A stretch of DNA of 64,000 nucleotides, taken from NCBI RefSeq assembly GCF_039649665.1, contig NZ_JBDJAW010000033.1, forward strand, positions 1-64,000. Reading direction: 5' to 3'. The position numbers were made by a program, and so were the translations under genes. Below are positions 45,155 to 54,763 of this stretch, in pieces. Position 1 is the stretch's first letter; each line of letters starts with the position of its first letter. The stretch comes from Microbispora sp. ZYX-F-249 (GTDB lineage: Bacteria; Actinomycetota; Actinomycetes; Streptosporangiales; Streptosporangiaceae). The notes beneath the pieces are model-generated. The model saw only the letters and a list, made by a program, of their open reading frames with translations. It searched no databases and was not told the DNA's origin.

Positions 45155-46099
45155 ATGAGTCAGACCACGCGCATCACCACGCCGTTCGGCGGGCAGTCCA
45201 CCGCGGCCGAGGTCCTGGAAGGGGTCGACCTGAGCGGCCGTCGTGCGGTCGTCACCGGCGGGGCGTCGGGGATCGGCGTCGAGACCGCCCGGGCGCTGGC
45301 CGCCGCCGGGGCGGAGGTGACGATCGCGGTCCGCGACCTCGACGCGGGCAAGCGGACGGCCGGGGACATCGCCGCGACCACCGGAGGAGCACCCGTCCGC
45401 GTGGCGCCGCTGGACCTCGCCGACCGGGCTTCCGTCGCGTCGTTCGCCGCCGGCTGGGAGGGCCCGCTGCACATGCTGGTCAACAACGCCGGGGTGATGG
45501 CGTGCCCCGAGACCCGGACGCCGGAGGGGTGGGAGCTGCAGTTCGCCACCAACCACCTCGGCCACTTCGCGCTCGCCGTCGCGCTGCACCCCGCGCTCGC
45601 GGCGGCCGGCGGCGCCCGCGTCGTGTCGGTCAGCTCCAGCGCCCACCTGTACTCGCCGGTCGTCTTCGACGACATCCACTTCCGGGAGCGCCCGTACGAC
45701 CCGATCCTCGCGTACGGGCAGTCGAAGACGGCCAATGTGCTGTTCGCGGTCGAGGCCGCCAGGCGCTGGGCCGGCGACGGCGTCGCGGTCAACGCGCTGA
45801 TGCCCGGGGGCATCCCGACCAATCTCCAGCGGCACCTGGAGCCGGGTTACCTCGAGCGCCGCCGGGCGTCGGGGGACTCGGGCGGAGTGACGTGGAAGAA
45901 CACCGAGCAGGGTGCCGCCACCTCCGTGCTGCTCGCCGCGTCGCCGCTGGTGGAGGGCGTGACCGGACGGTACTTCGAGGACAACCAGGAGGCGGAGATC
46001 GGCGAGCCGGGCGGTCGCCGGGGCGTCGCGGCCTACGCGCTCGACCCGGAGGCGGCCACCCTGCTCTGGCAGGTGTCGGCAGACCTGCTCGACCTGTGA
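45155..46099 (+). CDS. short-chain dehydrogenase, paralogue of the one at 29407
   Basis: A 314-residue SDR with AVVTGGASGIGVETAR (cofactor), NNAGVMA, Ser in VVSVSSSAHL and Tyr-Lys in YGQSKTANVLF. The C-terminal VEGVTGRYFEDNQEAE matches the paralogue at 29407-30399, and the similarity runs from end to end. The ATG at 45155 gives an MSQTTRITTPFGG start like the paralogue's; the frame is open further upstream through the operators and is not used. Control by the divergent TetR is expected. A 114-base gap to the converging metallophore operon shows nothing clear. Confidence 0.88.
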   Translation: MSQTTRITTPFGGQSTAAEVLEGVDLSGRRAVVTGGASGIGVETARALAAAGAEVTIAVRDLDAGKRTAGDIAATTGGAPVRVAPLDLADRASVASFAAGWEGPLHMLVNNAGVMACPETRTPEGWELQFATNHLGHFALAVALHPALAAAGGARVVSVSSSAHLYSPVVFDDIHFRERPYDPILAYGQSKTANVLFAVEAARRWAGDGVAVNALMPGGIPTNLQRHLEPGYLERRRASGDSGGVTWKNTEQGAATSVLLAASPLVEGVTGRYFEDNQEAEIGEPGGRRGVAAYALDPEAATLLWQVSADLLDL

Positions 46100-46213
46100 T
46101 TCCACCACGATCCGCCCGGGGAGAGACCCCGCCGTGCCTGGCAGCCTCGGCGGCACCTGACCGCACGGCGGCACCCGGCCGCGCCAGGACGGACCCCGCT
46201 GACCGCCGTGCTG

Positions 46214-47662
46214 TCACAGGGCATGGGAGGAGCCGCCGGTGAGGGCGCGGGTGACGGGGTGGGACGGGTGGCGGAGCACCCGATCGGCCGGACCGTGCTC
46301 GACGAGCCGCCCTTCGTGGACGACCGCGACCCGGTCGGCGATCCGCGCGGCCACGGGAAGGTCGTGACTGATGACGATCAGGGTCAGGCCGAGGCCGGTG
46401 AGCAGGTCGAGGACCTCCGACTGGGTGACGGGATCCAGGCCGGAGGTGATCTCGTCGCAGATCAGCACGTCGGGGTGGGCGAGCAGGGCGCGGGCCAGGG
46501 CGGCGCGCTGGAGTTCGCCCCCGGACAACGCGCCGGGGCGTCGTCGCGCGGTGTCGTGGTCCAGCCCGAGTGAGGCCAGGGTCGCGAGGGCTTCCGCGCG
46601 GGCGGCGGGGGCGGCCAGCTCGCGCAGCCGCACCGCGGTCCTGGCGACTTGGTCGACCACGGAACGCCAGGGAACGAACGAGGCCCGGGCGTCCTGAAAA
46701 ACGTATTGCACGCGGGCGAAGTCGGCGCGGCCGCGCCGGCGGGGGGACCTCGGGAGTGGACGGCCGGCCAGCCGTACGCTCCCGGATGTCCAGGGGTGCA
46801 GACCGGCGACGCAGCGGGCGAGAGTGGTCTTCCCGCTGCCCGAGCGGCCGGCGACGACCAGTCGCTCGCCGAGGGCGACGTCGAAGGTCACATCGCGCAG
46901 GACCTCCGTGCTCAGGCCCGCGATTTCCAGGAGCGGGCGTGGTTTCATGCGGGTCCGCGCCGTGCGGGGTTGCGCGGTGACCAGTGCCCTGACGTACACG
47001 TCGCGTGGGGCGTCCAGCACCGCGGGGCCGGACTCCACGACCCGGCCGTGCCTGAGCACGACGACATGGTCGGCCAGCTCCCGCACCAGGTCGAGATCGT
47101 GGCTGAGCAGGACGACGGCGACGCCGAGACTGGACAGCTCGGCGGCGACCTCGGCCCGGGTGACGGCGTCCTGGCCGGTGGTGGGTTCGTCGGCGACGAT
47201 CACGGATGGGCCGGCCAGCAGCGCCTGTGCCAGGACGAGCCGCTGCTGCTGTCCCCCTGACAGCTGGTGAGGGAAACGGCGCAGGAAATCGCGGTCGCCG
47301 GGGAGCCGCGCCCTGCGCAGCGCGTCGCCGACGCTGCCGCTGTGCCGCGCCGCGATCTGCCGGAGCACGGTCCCGATGCGCAGCACCGGGTTGAGCACCG
47401 CGGAGGGGTGCTGGGGGATGTAGGCGATGGTCCCGGGCGGCGGGGGCCTGCCCGGGGCGACCTTGTGCCCGGCGACGGTGATACGGCCGGTGACACGGGC
47501 ACCCGCGGGATGCTCCCCGAGCAGCGCGAGTGCGGTGGTCGTCTTGCCGCTGCCGGACGCGCCGACCAGGGCCAGTGTCTTCCCTGCGGGCAGGGTGAAG
47601 CCGACCCCGTTCACCAGGGTCCGGTCTCCGACGGAGACCACCAGCCCGTTCACTTCGATCAC
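46214..47662 (-). CDS. fused dual-ATPase of a nickel/peptide-type ABC importer
   Basis: A 482-residue protein holding both ATPases of a DppD/DppF-type importer in one chain. Half 1 has Walker A GASGSGKTT, signature LSGGQQQR and Walker B VIVADEPTTGQD. Half 2 has GRSGSGKTT, LSGGELQR and VLICDEITSGLD. The GTG at 47662 follows an AGAAGGCGG ribosome site and overlaps the permease stop (GTGA), ruling out the longer open frame. It is the last gene of the ten-gene operon. The domain order matches CntD-CntF-type metallophore importers, but as a fusion. Confidence 0.85.
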   Translation of the reverse strand: MIEVNGLVVSVGDRTLVNGVGFTLPAGKTLALVGASGSGKTTTALALLGEHPAGARVTGRITVAGHKVAPGRPPPPGTIAYIPQHPSAVLNPVLRIGTVLRQIAARHSGSVGDALRRARLPGDRDFLRRFPHQLSGGQQQRLVLAQALLAGPSVIVADEPTTGQDAVTRAEVAAELSSLGVAVVLLSHDLDLVRELADHVVVLRHGRVVESGPAVLDAPRDVYVRALVTAQPRTARTRMKPRPLLEIAGLSTEVLRDVTFDVALGERLVVAGRSGSGKTTLARCVAGLHPWTSGSVRLAGRPLPRSPRRRGRADFARVQYVFQDARASFVPWRSVVDQVARTAVRLRELAAPAARAEALATLASLGLDHDTARRRPGALSGGELQRAALARALLAHPDVLICDEITSGLDPVTQSEVLDLLTGLGLTLIVISHDLPVAARIADRVAVVHEGRLVEHGPADRVLRHPSHPVTRALTGGSSHAL

Positions 47663-48405
47663 GATGCCGCCTTCTGAGCACGGTCCACTGTGAGGTTCAG
47701 CCCGACGGCGAGCATCACGATCAGTAGTGCGGGGGTGAGGACCGCCCACGGGTTGAGGAAGAGCCCGCCCCGGTTCCGGTCGACCATCACCGCCCAGTCG
47801 GCGGCGTCCGGCGGCGCCCCCACGCCGAGGAAGCTCGCGGCGGCGACGAGGTACAGCGACCCGGTGAGCCGGGTGCCCGCGTCGGTGGCGAGCACCCGGG
47901 CCATGGAGGGCACGACGAATCCGGCGGTGATCCGCCACCGGCTCTCGCCCTGCAGCCGCAAGGCCTCCACGGCGGGCCTGGCGCTAATCTCCAGTGCGCA
48001 GGCGCGTACCAGGCGGGCGACGTCGGGCAGGTGGACCAGCATGACGATCCAGGCGAGCGCCCCGTCGGGAGCCAGCGCCGCCACCACCAGGAGCAGCAGC
48101 AGGGAGGGCACCGCCAGGAGCACATCGAGCGGCCGCATAAGGATCTCGTCGGCCATCCGGGGGGCTCTTGCCGCGGTCAGACCCCACACCGTGCCCAGCA
48201 GGTAGGCCCCGGCGGTGGCGAACCCGGCCGTCAGCACCAGGGATCGCCCGCCCAGGAGTACCTGGTGCCACACGTCGCGTCCGGCGAAGTCGGTGCCGAG
48301 CAGCCCCAGGGCCGTGAAGGAGGCGCCGTGGACCGTCGAGTCCGGAACCGACCACGGGCCCGCGAGGGCGACGGCCAGGGGCACGGCGAGCAGGAGAAAC
48401 CTCAT
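47659..48405 (-). CDS. nickel/peptide-type ABC permease (DppC/NikC)
   Basis: A 248-residue membrane protein with a LLGTDFAGRDVWHQVLLG periplasmic motif typical of DppC/NikC. It is shorter than usual (about 280-300 aa) because the N-terminal cytoplasmic tail is missing: the start ATG at 48405 leads straight into the first helix. It overlaps the other permease gene (ATGA) and the ATPase by four bases each. Confidence 0.82.
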   Translation of the reverse strand: MRFLLLAVPLAVALAGPWSVPDSTVHGASFTALGLLGTDFAGRDVWHQVLLGGRSLVLTAGFATAGAYLLGTVWGLTAARAPRMADEILMRPLDVLLAVPSLLLLLVVAALAPDGALAWIVMLVHLPDVARLVRACALEISARPAVEALRLQGESRWRITAGFVVPSMARVLATDAGTRLTGSLYLVAAASFLGVGAPPDAADWAVMVDRNRGGLFLNPWAVLTPALLIVMLAVGLNLTVDRAQKAAS

Positions 48406-49313
48406 GCGCGGGGCGCCAGCCGGAAGGCCGCGACGTCGGCGAGCAGGTTCACCGATACGGTCGTGGCGGCGAACAGGAGCGCGAGTCCCTGGAGCACGGG
48501 AAGATCGCGCCGGCCGACCGCGTCGGCCAGGACGGTGCCCAGCCCCGGGACCACGAAGACGGCCTCCACGACGATGACGCCGCCGAGCAGCCAGTCGACG
48601 GTGCGGGCCAGGTGCTGTACGGCGGGGATGAGCGCATTGGGCAGCGCGTGCGCGAGCCGGTTGAGTCCGAGGCGCCGTGCGTGCCCGACGTACGGCGTGG
48701 CCAGCGCGTCGAGCATCGCGGAGCGGACCAGCCGCCCGGTCGAGCAGACGGGCCGCACCAGCAGCACCGTCACCGGCAGCACCAGGGCGGCGGGGGTGAG
48801 CCCGCCGAGCCCGGTCGGCGGCAGCCACGCCAGCGCGACGCCGAAGACCGCCACCAGCACGATGGCGAGCGCGAACTCCGGGACCGCGTAGAGCGCCGTG
48901 CTCGCCGCGGTCAGTGCCCGATCCGCCCGGCTCCCCTCGCGAAGCGCGGCGGCCACCCCGAACAGGATCGACAGCGGGACCAGGAGCAGCAGAGTGATCC
49001 CGGCCAGCACCGCGGTGGGGCCGAGCGCGTCCATCATGATCTCGCTCACCGGTCGGCCGGAGACGAGCGAGGCGCCGAAGTCGCCCCGTATGGCGGTGGC
49101 GGCCCACGCGGCGAGGCGTTCGGTGAGGGGGCGGTCCAGGCCGAGCCCGGCGCGGATCTGCTCGATCCGCGCCGGATCCGGTTGGTCGCCCGCCAGCACC
49201 ACCGCGGCGTCGCCCGGCAGCGCCTCTGCCATGAGGAACACCAGGCAGGCGACCCCGGCGACCTGCAGGACGCCCACGGCCAGCCGCCGCCCCACATAGC
49301 GGGCCAGGTTCAC
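48402..49313 (-). CDS. nickel/peptide-type ABC permease (DppB/NikB)
   Basis: A 303-residue membrane protein with the DppB start (VNLARYVGRRLAVGVLQVAGVACLVFLMAEALPGD), the RIEQIRAGLGLDRPL stretch and the cytoplasmic motif TPYVGHARRLGLNRLAHALPNAL. The GTG overlaps the binding-protein stop (GTGA), fixing the start. Part of the presumed metallophore uptake system. Confidence 0.85.
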   Translation of the reverse strand: MNLARYVGRRLAVGVLQVAGVACLVFLMAEALPGDAAVVLAGDQPDPARIEQIRAGLGLDRPLTERLAAWAATAIRGDFGASLVSGRPVSEIMMDALGPTAVLAGITLLLLVPLSILFGVAAALREGSRADRALTAASTALYAVPEFALAIVLVAVFGVALAWLPPTGLGGLTPAALVLPVTVLLVRPVCSTGRLVRSAMLDALATPYVGHARRLGLNRLAHALPNALIPAVQHLARTVDWLLGGVIVVEAVFVVPGLGTVLADAVGRRDLPVLQGLALLFAATTVSVNLLADVAAFRLAPRA

Positions 49314-50839
49314 GCCAAGCTCACCTTGTCGAACCGGGCCCAGTCCAGGGTGTTGGCGGGCGCCGCCCGGACTCCGCTGACCTTCGGCGAGGTCGCCACG
49401 ATCCAGTCGGCGAAGCCCCACACCAGCAGGCCGCCCTCGGCGTGGAGCGTTTGCTGCATCTTCAGGTAGGCGGCCTCCCGATCGGCGGGGTTCCGCGCCG
49501 AGACGGCCGTCTCGTAGAGCGCGTCGAACTCCGGCCGCGCCCATCTGGTGGAGTTGGTCGTCGAGGTCGACAGCAGCCGCTGCGCGATGTGGGTCTCGAT
49601 CGGCATGGCCCCGGAGCGGAAGCTGACGATGGACCCCTTGGTGAGGATGTCCGACCAGTAGGTGTCCTTGCTCGCGGTGACGATCTCGGCCTTCAGTCCG
49701 GCGGCGCGCAGCTGGCCGGCGAAGACCGTGGCCGCCTCGACGAAGCCGGCCGCGGCGGCGGAAGTGGTCAGCTCGACGGGGAGCCCTTCCGCGCCGGCCT
49801 TCCTGATCAGCGCCTTGGCCCTGTCGAGGTCGGGGGTGCGCTGGGGGATGCTGCCGGCGTAGTGCAGGTAGCCCTTGCCGAACAGGTCGTTGCCGAGCTG
49901 TCCGGCACCGGGCAGGACGGTGTCGACCAACTGCTGCCGGTCGGTGAGCAGGAACAGGGCCTCTCGCAGGTCCCGGTCGTCGAACGGGGGGCGGTCCACC
50001 TTCATGGCGAACGCCTGCATCGCGCTGTTGGGGGCGCGGACGACCGTGACTCGTCCCTCGTACTGGCGCGCGGAGGCCGGGCTGAGGTCGTGCGCGTACT
50101 CGACCTGCCCCCCCAGCAGCGCGTTGATTCGCGCGGACTCCTCATTGGCGATGAGGAACTCCAGCTCCTCGATGGACGGCGCGCCGTCCCAGTAGTCCGG
50201 GTTGCGCTTGAGCAGCACGGAGCTGCCCGGCTTCCAGGACACGAAGGAGAACGGGCCCGAGCCCACCGGCCTGGCGAAGTCCGTGGTGCCCTCGGGCACG
50301 ATGTAGGCGCCGAAGGCGGCCAGGACGTTGGAAAACTCGGCGAACGGCCGCTTGAGCCGGAACTCGATCGCCCGTTCCCCGGCCGCCCGGCTGTTCGGCA
50401 GGTCGATGAGCGCCAGGCTGGACTTGGCGCGGAAGGTCCCGTGGGGATCGGTGATCCGGGCGTAGCTGGCCAGGACGTCCTGGGCGCGCACCGGCCGCCC
50501 GTCGTGGAAGCGCGCCTGCCGCAGGGTGATCCGCCAGACGGTGAAGTCCGCGTTCGGCTCCCACGTCTCGGCCAGGCGCGGCCGCGGGGAGACGTCCGGG
50601 CCGAGATCGGCGAGCTTGTCGTAGAGGGCCTTGGCGCGTGCGGCCTCGTTGAACAGGTTGGCGAGGTGCGGATCCAGCACTTCGGTGGCGCCGCCGCCGG
50701 CGAACACGGCCCGCAGTCTTCCACCGGAGCCGCCGGCGTCCCCGGAGGAGGTGGCGGTGGTGCCGGTGCCGCACCCGGCGAGCAGGGCGGCTCCGGCGGT
50801 CAGTCCGAGGAAGCCGCGTCGGCTGAGATGGTCACGCAT
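49310..50839 (-). CDS. nickel/peptide-type substrate-binding lipoprotein (family 5), Tat-like signal
   Basis: A 509-residue SBP_bac_5 protein. The signal has twin arginines and a lipobox (SRRGFLGLTAGAALLAGC), suggesting Tat export with lipid anchoring. Domain stretches include LRQARFHDGRPVRAQDVLASY and RDLREALFLLTDRQQLV. Family members bind nickel, peptides, or metal-staphylopine (CntA). Its place between biosynthetic genes and the permeases in a metal-box operon suggests it captures the loaded chelator. The ATG overlaps the methyltransferase stop by eight bases. Confidence 0.85.
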   Translation of the reverse strand: MRDHLSRRGFLGLTAGAALLAGCGTGTTATSSGDAGGSGGRLRAVFAGGGATEVLDPHLANLFNEAARAKALYDKLADLGPDVSPRPRLAETWEPNADFTVWRITLRQARFHDGRPVRAQDVLASYARITDPHGTFRAKSSLALIDLPNSRAAGERAIEFRLKRPFAEFSNVLAAFGAYIVPEGTTDFARPVGSGPFSFVSWKPGSSVLLKRNPDYWDGAPSIEELEFLIANEESARINALLGGQVEYAHDLSPASARQYEGRVTVVRAPNSAMQAFAMKVDRPPFDDRDLREALFLLTDRQQLVDTVLPGAGQLGNDLFGKGYLHYAGSIPQRTPDLDRAKALIRKAGAEGLPVELTTSAAAAGFVEAATVFAGQLRAAGLKAEIVTASKDTYWSDILTKGSIVSFRSGAMPIETHIAQRLLSTSTTNSTRWARPEFDALYETAVSARNPADREAAYLKMQQTLHAEGGLLVWGFADWIVATSPKVSGVRAAPANTLDWARFDKVSLA

Positions 50840-51593
50840 GGTGGGGGTCCTTCGGTAGTCGGGCGACGACATGGAGCCGGTCGGCGGACAGAGGCGGGCC
50901 GTCGTGCGGCTCCGCCCGTGGCCCTGGCTGGTCGAACAGGTCGAGAACCTCGAACCCGGCGACGGCCAGGAAGTAGGTGAGCTCCTGCGGGAAGAGCAGC
51001 CGCCATGCCGAGTGCTGCTCCAGCGGGCCGCCGCCGGGCCAGCTCCACGTGCGGCGCCGCCGCAACAGCTGGGCGCCGTGGTCGATCCACAGCTCGGTGC
51101 GGGAGGTGTAGGTGACGCCCGCACGAGTCACCGTGCGGGTGAACGGAACCGGAACCGGGTGGGTGAGGAAGTGGGCGCCGCCGCGCATCTCGGCGATCAG
51201 CAGCCCGCCGGGACGCAGGTGCTCGCGGCAGCGACGCAGAAACGCGGCGAGGTCGGCGTTGGTGTGGCAGTACAGCATGGCGCTGTCCAGGCACGTCACC
51301 ACACTGAAGCGGCGGCCGAGCGCGAAGTCGCGCATGTCGGCGCGGATGAAGGTCACCCGCGAATGGCGGTCGCGCGCGTAGGCCAGCATCGCCTCGGACA
51401 CGTCGATGCCGGTGACGTCGTAGCCGAGGACGGCCAGGCGGCCGGCGTCGCGGCCCGTGCCGCAGCCGACGTCGAGGAGGCTCCGCCCGCCGTCGAAGCG
51501 CCGCACCTGGTCGTCCACGAAACGAGCCGCTCTGCGCTCCGGGTCGGGAAACTGCGCCTCGTACAGGGCGGGATTGTCGGTCAGGAAGTTCAC
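50832..51593 (-). CDS. SAM-dependent methyltransferase
   Basis: A 253-residue class I methyltransferase with SAM motif LLDVGCGTGRDAGRLAVLGYDVTGIDVSE in parts (Gly-rich loop, then acidic Asp at the next strand), and motif ALGRRFSVVTCLDSAML. It resembles small-molecule methyltransferases rather than RNA enzymes. The GTG at 51593 overlaps the MFS stop by four bases. Within the operon it probably N-, O- or S-methylates the chelator or a precursor. Confidence 0.8.
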   Translation of the reverse strand: MNFLTDNPALYEAQFPDPERRAARFVDDQVRRFDGGRSLLDVGCGTGRDAGRLAVLGYDVTGIDVSEAMLAYARDRHSRVTFIRADMRDFALGRRFSVVTCLDSAMLYCHTNADLAAFLRRCREHLRPGGLLIAEMRGGAHFLTHPVPVPFTRTVTRAGVTYTSRTELWIDHGAQLLRRRRTWSWPGGGPLEQHSAWRLLFPQELTYFLAVAGFEVLDLFDQPGPRAEPHDGPPLSADRLHVVARLPKDPHHA

Positions 51594-52732
51594 GTGGGCA
51601 CCGCCGTCCGCCGTTCCTGGACGAGCACGGCCGCCGCGCAGAGCAGGCCGATCACCGAGCACACGGCGGCTCCGGCCGTGCCCGCCCAGCCGATCAGCGC
51701 GGTGCTCGCGGCGGCGACCGCTCCGGACACGAGATAGAACACGCCGAAGTAGGTGCCGGACAGGGAATCGCCGCCGAATCGGCCGATCCGCTCGTACACG
51801 AACGGCTGCGCCATCATCACGCCGACGGCCAGCGCCAGCACCGCCACCAGGACCGGGACGACCCCGGGCAGCAGCGCGAGGGGGAGGAACCCGCTTCCCA
51901 TCACGGCCAGGCCCAGCGCCATCGCCCGGTCCCGGCTCGTCGCCTCCCGCAGCCACGTGGTGATCCGCACCTGGAAGAGCAGGCTCACCACCGTGGAGAC
52001 CAGGAACAGCAGCGCCACCGAGCCCGCCGTGCCGGTCGCCCGCTGCGCGGCCAGGGGCAGCACCAGGTAGAGCTGGTTCTCCAAGGCGAACATGCCGCTG
52101 AGGGCGAAGGTGAAGGCGAGGAAACGCCGGTCGGTCAGGCAGCGCCGCCAGTCGCCCAGCACGGAGGAACCGCTGCGCGGCACCTCCCTCGCGGGCAGCG
52201 CGAGTACCTGCGCGACGGTCAGCACCGCGAAGACCGCCGCGGCGGCGAGCGCGGCGGCCCGGAAGTCCACCAGCAGCAGCGCGCCGCCCAGCACCGGCCC
52301 GCACAGCGCTCCCGCCTGGGCGAACACGTTGAACAGCGCGAAGGCCCTGACCTTGTCGGACGCCGCCACGGCGACGTACGCCCGGACGGCCGGGTTGAAC
52401 AGTGCGCCGGCCAGCCCGCTGAGCACGGCGGCCGACAGCAGCAACGGCACCGCGTCGCCGAACGCGAACAGGGCGAATCCGGTGGTGCGCAACGCGCAGC
52501 CCAGAATGATCACCGGCCGCGCGCCGAGGCGGTCGGCGGCTGAGCCGCCGATGAGGAACAGGCCCTGCTGACTGAGGTTGCGCGCCCCGAGGATGACGCC
52601 GGTCACCGCGGCGGACAGGCCCAGGTCTCCGGTGAGGTGACCGGCCAGATAGGGAACCAGCAGGTAGAAGCCGATGTTGACGCCGAACTGGTTGACCAGT
52701 AACAGCCGCACCGGCCAGGAGAGCTCTCTCAC
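51590..52732 (-). CDS. MFS exporter of the metallophore operon
   Basis: A 380-residue transporter with about eleven to twelve hydrophobic segments and the MFS loop motif GGSAADRLGARPV. The family resembles MdtH-type drug exporters. Its position between biosynthetic genes and the importer genes, in one transcription unit, suggests it exports the product. It overlaps both neighbours by four bases. Confidence 0.82.
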   Translation of the reverse strand: MRELSWPVRLLLVNQFGVNIGFYLLVPYLAGHLTGDLGLSAAVTGVILGARNLSQQGLFLIGGSAADRLGARPVIILGCALRTTGFALFAFGDAVPLLLSAAVLSGLAGALFNPAVRAYVAVAASDKVRAFALFNVFAQAGALCGPVLGGALLLVDFRAAALAAAAVFAVLTVAQVLALPAREVPRSGSSVLGDWRRCLTDRRFLAFTFALSGMFALENQLYLVLPLAAQRATGTAGSVALLFLVSTVVSLLFQVRITTWLREATSRDRAMALGLAVMGSGFLPLALLPGVVPVLVAVLALAVGVMMAQPFVYERIGRFGGDSLSGTYFGVFYLVSGAVAAASTALIGWAGTAGAAVCSVIGLLCAAAVLVQERRTAVPT

Positions 52733-53724
52733 GCCGGGCGCACCCCCAGTCCGGGCTCACCGCTCAGCCGCAGCACGCCGTCGTGCCCGCCGATACCGGT
52801 CCACGGGTCCTCGGCGAGCAGCAGGTGCCCGTCCAGATCGACCCAGCGGGCCGAGTGCGCCAGGTGTACGGCGGGCGCGATGCCCAGGCTGCTGGCCACC
52901 TGGCAGCCGAGCATGACCTGAAGACTGTGGTCGCGGGCGAACCCGACGATCCGCCGCGCGGCCGTCAGGCCACCGCATTCGGCGAGCTTGACGTTGACGC
53001 CGTGCACGGCGCCCGGCAGGTTGCGCACGTCTTCCAACGTCCGCGCGTCCTCGTCGGCGATCACGGGGATAGCCGAACGCGCCGCCACCCAGGCCAGGGC
53101 GTCCGGGGCTCCGGGGGCGACCGGCTGCTCGACGGCCTCGATCCCCAGCGGCGCGACCCGATCGAGGATCCGCACCGCCTCGTCCGCCGTCCACGCCCCG
53201 TTGGGGTCCAGGAGCAGCCGGGCTCCCGGCGCGGCACGGCGGATCTCGCGGACACGCGCGACGTCGTCCCCGCCGCCCAGCTTGATTTTGATCAGCCGGA
53301 AGCCGCGGTCGAGAACCGGAACGGAGTCCTGGCCGATGCCCACGGTGAAGGCGGTCGCGGTGTCGGACCACCCATGACCGAAGAGCGCGTGAACCGGCAG
53401 GCCGCGCCGCTTCCCGACCAGGTCGTGCAGGGCCGCGTCCACCGCGGCGAGCACACCGGGGGCTTCGGCCACAGGGCCGGGCACGGCCGCCAGCGCCGCC
53501 TCGGGGCCGGGCAGCTCCTCCAGCGCCGGACGCAGCCGCCGGAGCAGGCTCGTGATCCGCTCGACGTCGAGCCGGTGGTAGACGCTGGTCACCGCCTCCC
53601 CGTGGCCGCGCAGCCCTTCGTGGGCCACGGTGAGCTGGACGGCGTCCCGGCCGGCCATCACCGAGCGGGAGATCCGCAGCGGTTCGCGCAGTGCCAGCGG
53701 CGTCACGGTCCAGGTAAGTTTCAC
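52729..53724 (-). CDS. enolase-superfamily enzyme, dipeptide-epimerase/muconate-cycloisomerase subgroup
   Basis: A 331-residue enolase-superfamily barrel. The N-terminal capping domain leads to a Lys-x-Lys acid/base pair (RLIKIKLGGG), metal ligands Asp (LLLDPNGAW), Glu (IEAVEQP) and Asp (VIADEDART), and the second Lys (VNVKLAECGG). This is the set found in L-Ala-D/L-Glu epimerases and o-succinylbenzoate synthases. In the operon it would epimerise or eliminate on an amino-acid-like intermediate. The GTG at 53724 overlaps the PLP-enzyme stop, confirming that gene's final frame. Confidence 0.85.
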   Translation of the reverse strand: MKLTWTVTPLALREPLRISRSVMAGRDAVQLTVAHEGLRGHGEAVTSVYHRLDVERITSLLRRLRPALEELPGPEAALAAVPGPVAEAPGVLAAVDAALHDLVGKRRGLPVHALFGHGWSDTATAFTVGIGQDSVPVLDRGFRLIKIKLGGGDDVARVREIRRAAPGARLLLDPNGAWTADEAVRILDRVAPLGIEAVEQPVAPGAPDALAWVAARSAIPVIADEDARTLEDVRNLPGAVHGVNVKLAECGGLTAARRIVGFARDHSLQVMLGCQVASSLGIAPAVHLAHSARWVDLDGHLLLAEDPWTGIGGHDGVLRLSGEPGLGVRPA

Positions 53725-54763
53725 GCCGGGACCTCCGCGAGCAGGGGGTCGGCCAGCGTTCGGCAGCGGGCCCAGCCGGACACCTCGACGGCGCCGGGAT
53801 GCGCGATCTCCACGGGCCCGTCCTCGGGCCGCCCCAGCAGACCGCGGGCCCGGCAGTACTCGTCGTCGAAGATCGATCCGAGGTAACGGTCCGGCCCGTC
53901 CGGGAAGATCGCGACCACCACGGCCCCGGGCTCCCGGCGCGCCGTCCACGCGGCGACCCGGGCGACCGCGCCGGTGCTCCACCCTCCGGTCACTACGACC
54001 CTCGTGCCAGCCTGCGGCAGGCGTCGACGGCCTCGACCGGGCCCAGCCAGTGCACCTCGTCGAACAGGTCGTAGTCCACGTTGCGCGGGTGGATGCTGCT
54101 GCCCAGCCCGCGCATGAGCCTGGGACGCGCCGGCTGGCCGAATACGGCCGAGCCCACCGTGTCCACCCCGATCAGACGCAGGCCCGGCCAGTAACGGCGC
54201 AGGCCGCGGAACACCCCGGCGCTGTGACCGCCGGTGCCCACGCTGCACACCAGCGCGTCGGCGTGGGTCAGCCGCTCGGCCAGCTCCCGTGCCAGCGAGG
54301 CGTACCCGGCAGGGTTGTCGGGGTTGTTGTACTGGTCGGGCCAGTACGCGCCCGGAAGCCGCTCCAGCAGATCGCGCAGCCGGTTCAGCCGGGCCTGCTG
54401 CCAACCACCTCGCGGGTGCGGGCGGTCCACGACTTCCAGACGCACGCCGTACGCGCGCAACAGGGTGCGCATCACCGGTTCGAGCTCGGCGTCGACCACC
54501 AGAATCACCGGATGCCCGAGGCACTGGCCGGCGAAAGCCAACCCGATCCCGAGCGTCCCGCTGGTGGACTCCACGACGGGGGCGCCGGGTCGGAGTTCGC
54601 CGCGGGCGCGGGCGGCGGTGAGCATGGAGACGGCGGCGCGGGCCTTCATCCCGCCGACACCGAAGCCTTCCAGCTTCGCCCAGAATCCGCCGTGCGGGTG
54701 GGGAAGCGGGACGGTGATCCGGGCCAGGGGCGTACGTCCGACCAGGGACAGCAGCTCGTTCAT
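53721..54763 (-). pseudogene. cysteine-synthase-like PLP enzyme, interrupted by one frameshift
   Basis: Residues 1-256 (54763-53993) read as a CysK/SbnA-type fold-type II PLP enzyme: Lys for PLP in GGMKARAAV, the substrate loop [10 protein letters not shown] and the phosphate cup [10 protein letters not shown]. At about 54000 this frame ends prematurely (RRLARGS), while the next frame continues the protein ([15 protein letters not shown] to PLLAEVPA) and ends in a TGA overlapping the next gene by four bases. So the gene is whole except for one indel near 53995-54015, which may be a sequencing error or a recent mutation. SbnA-type enzymes join O-phosphoserine or acetylserine to an amine. Confidence 0.8.
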
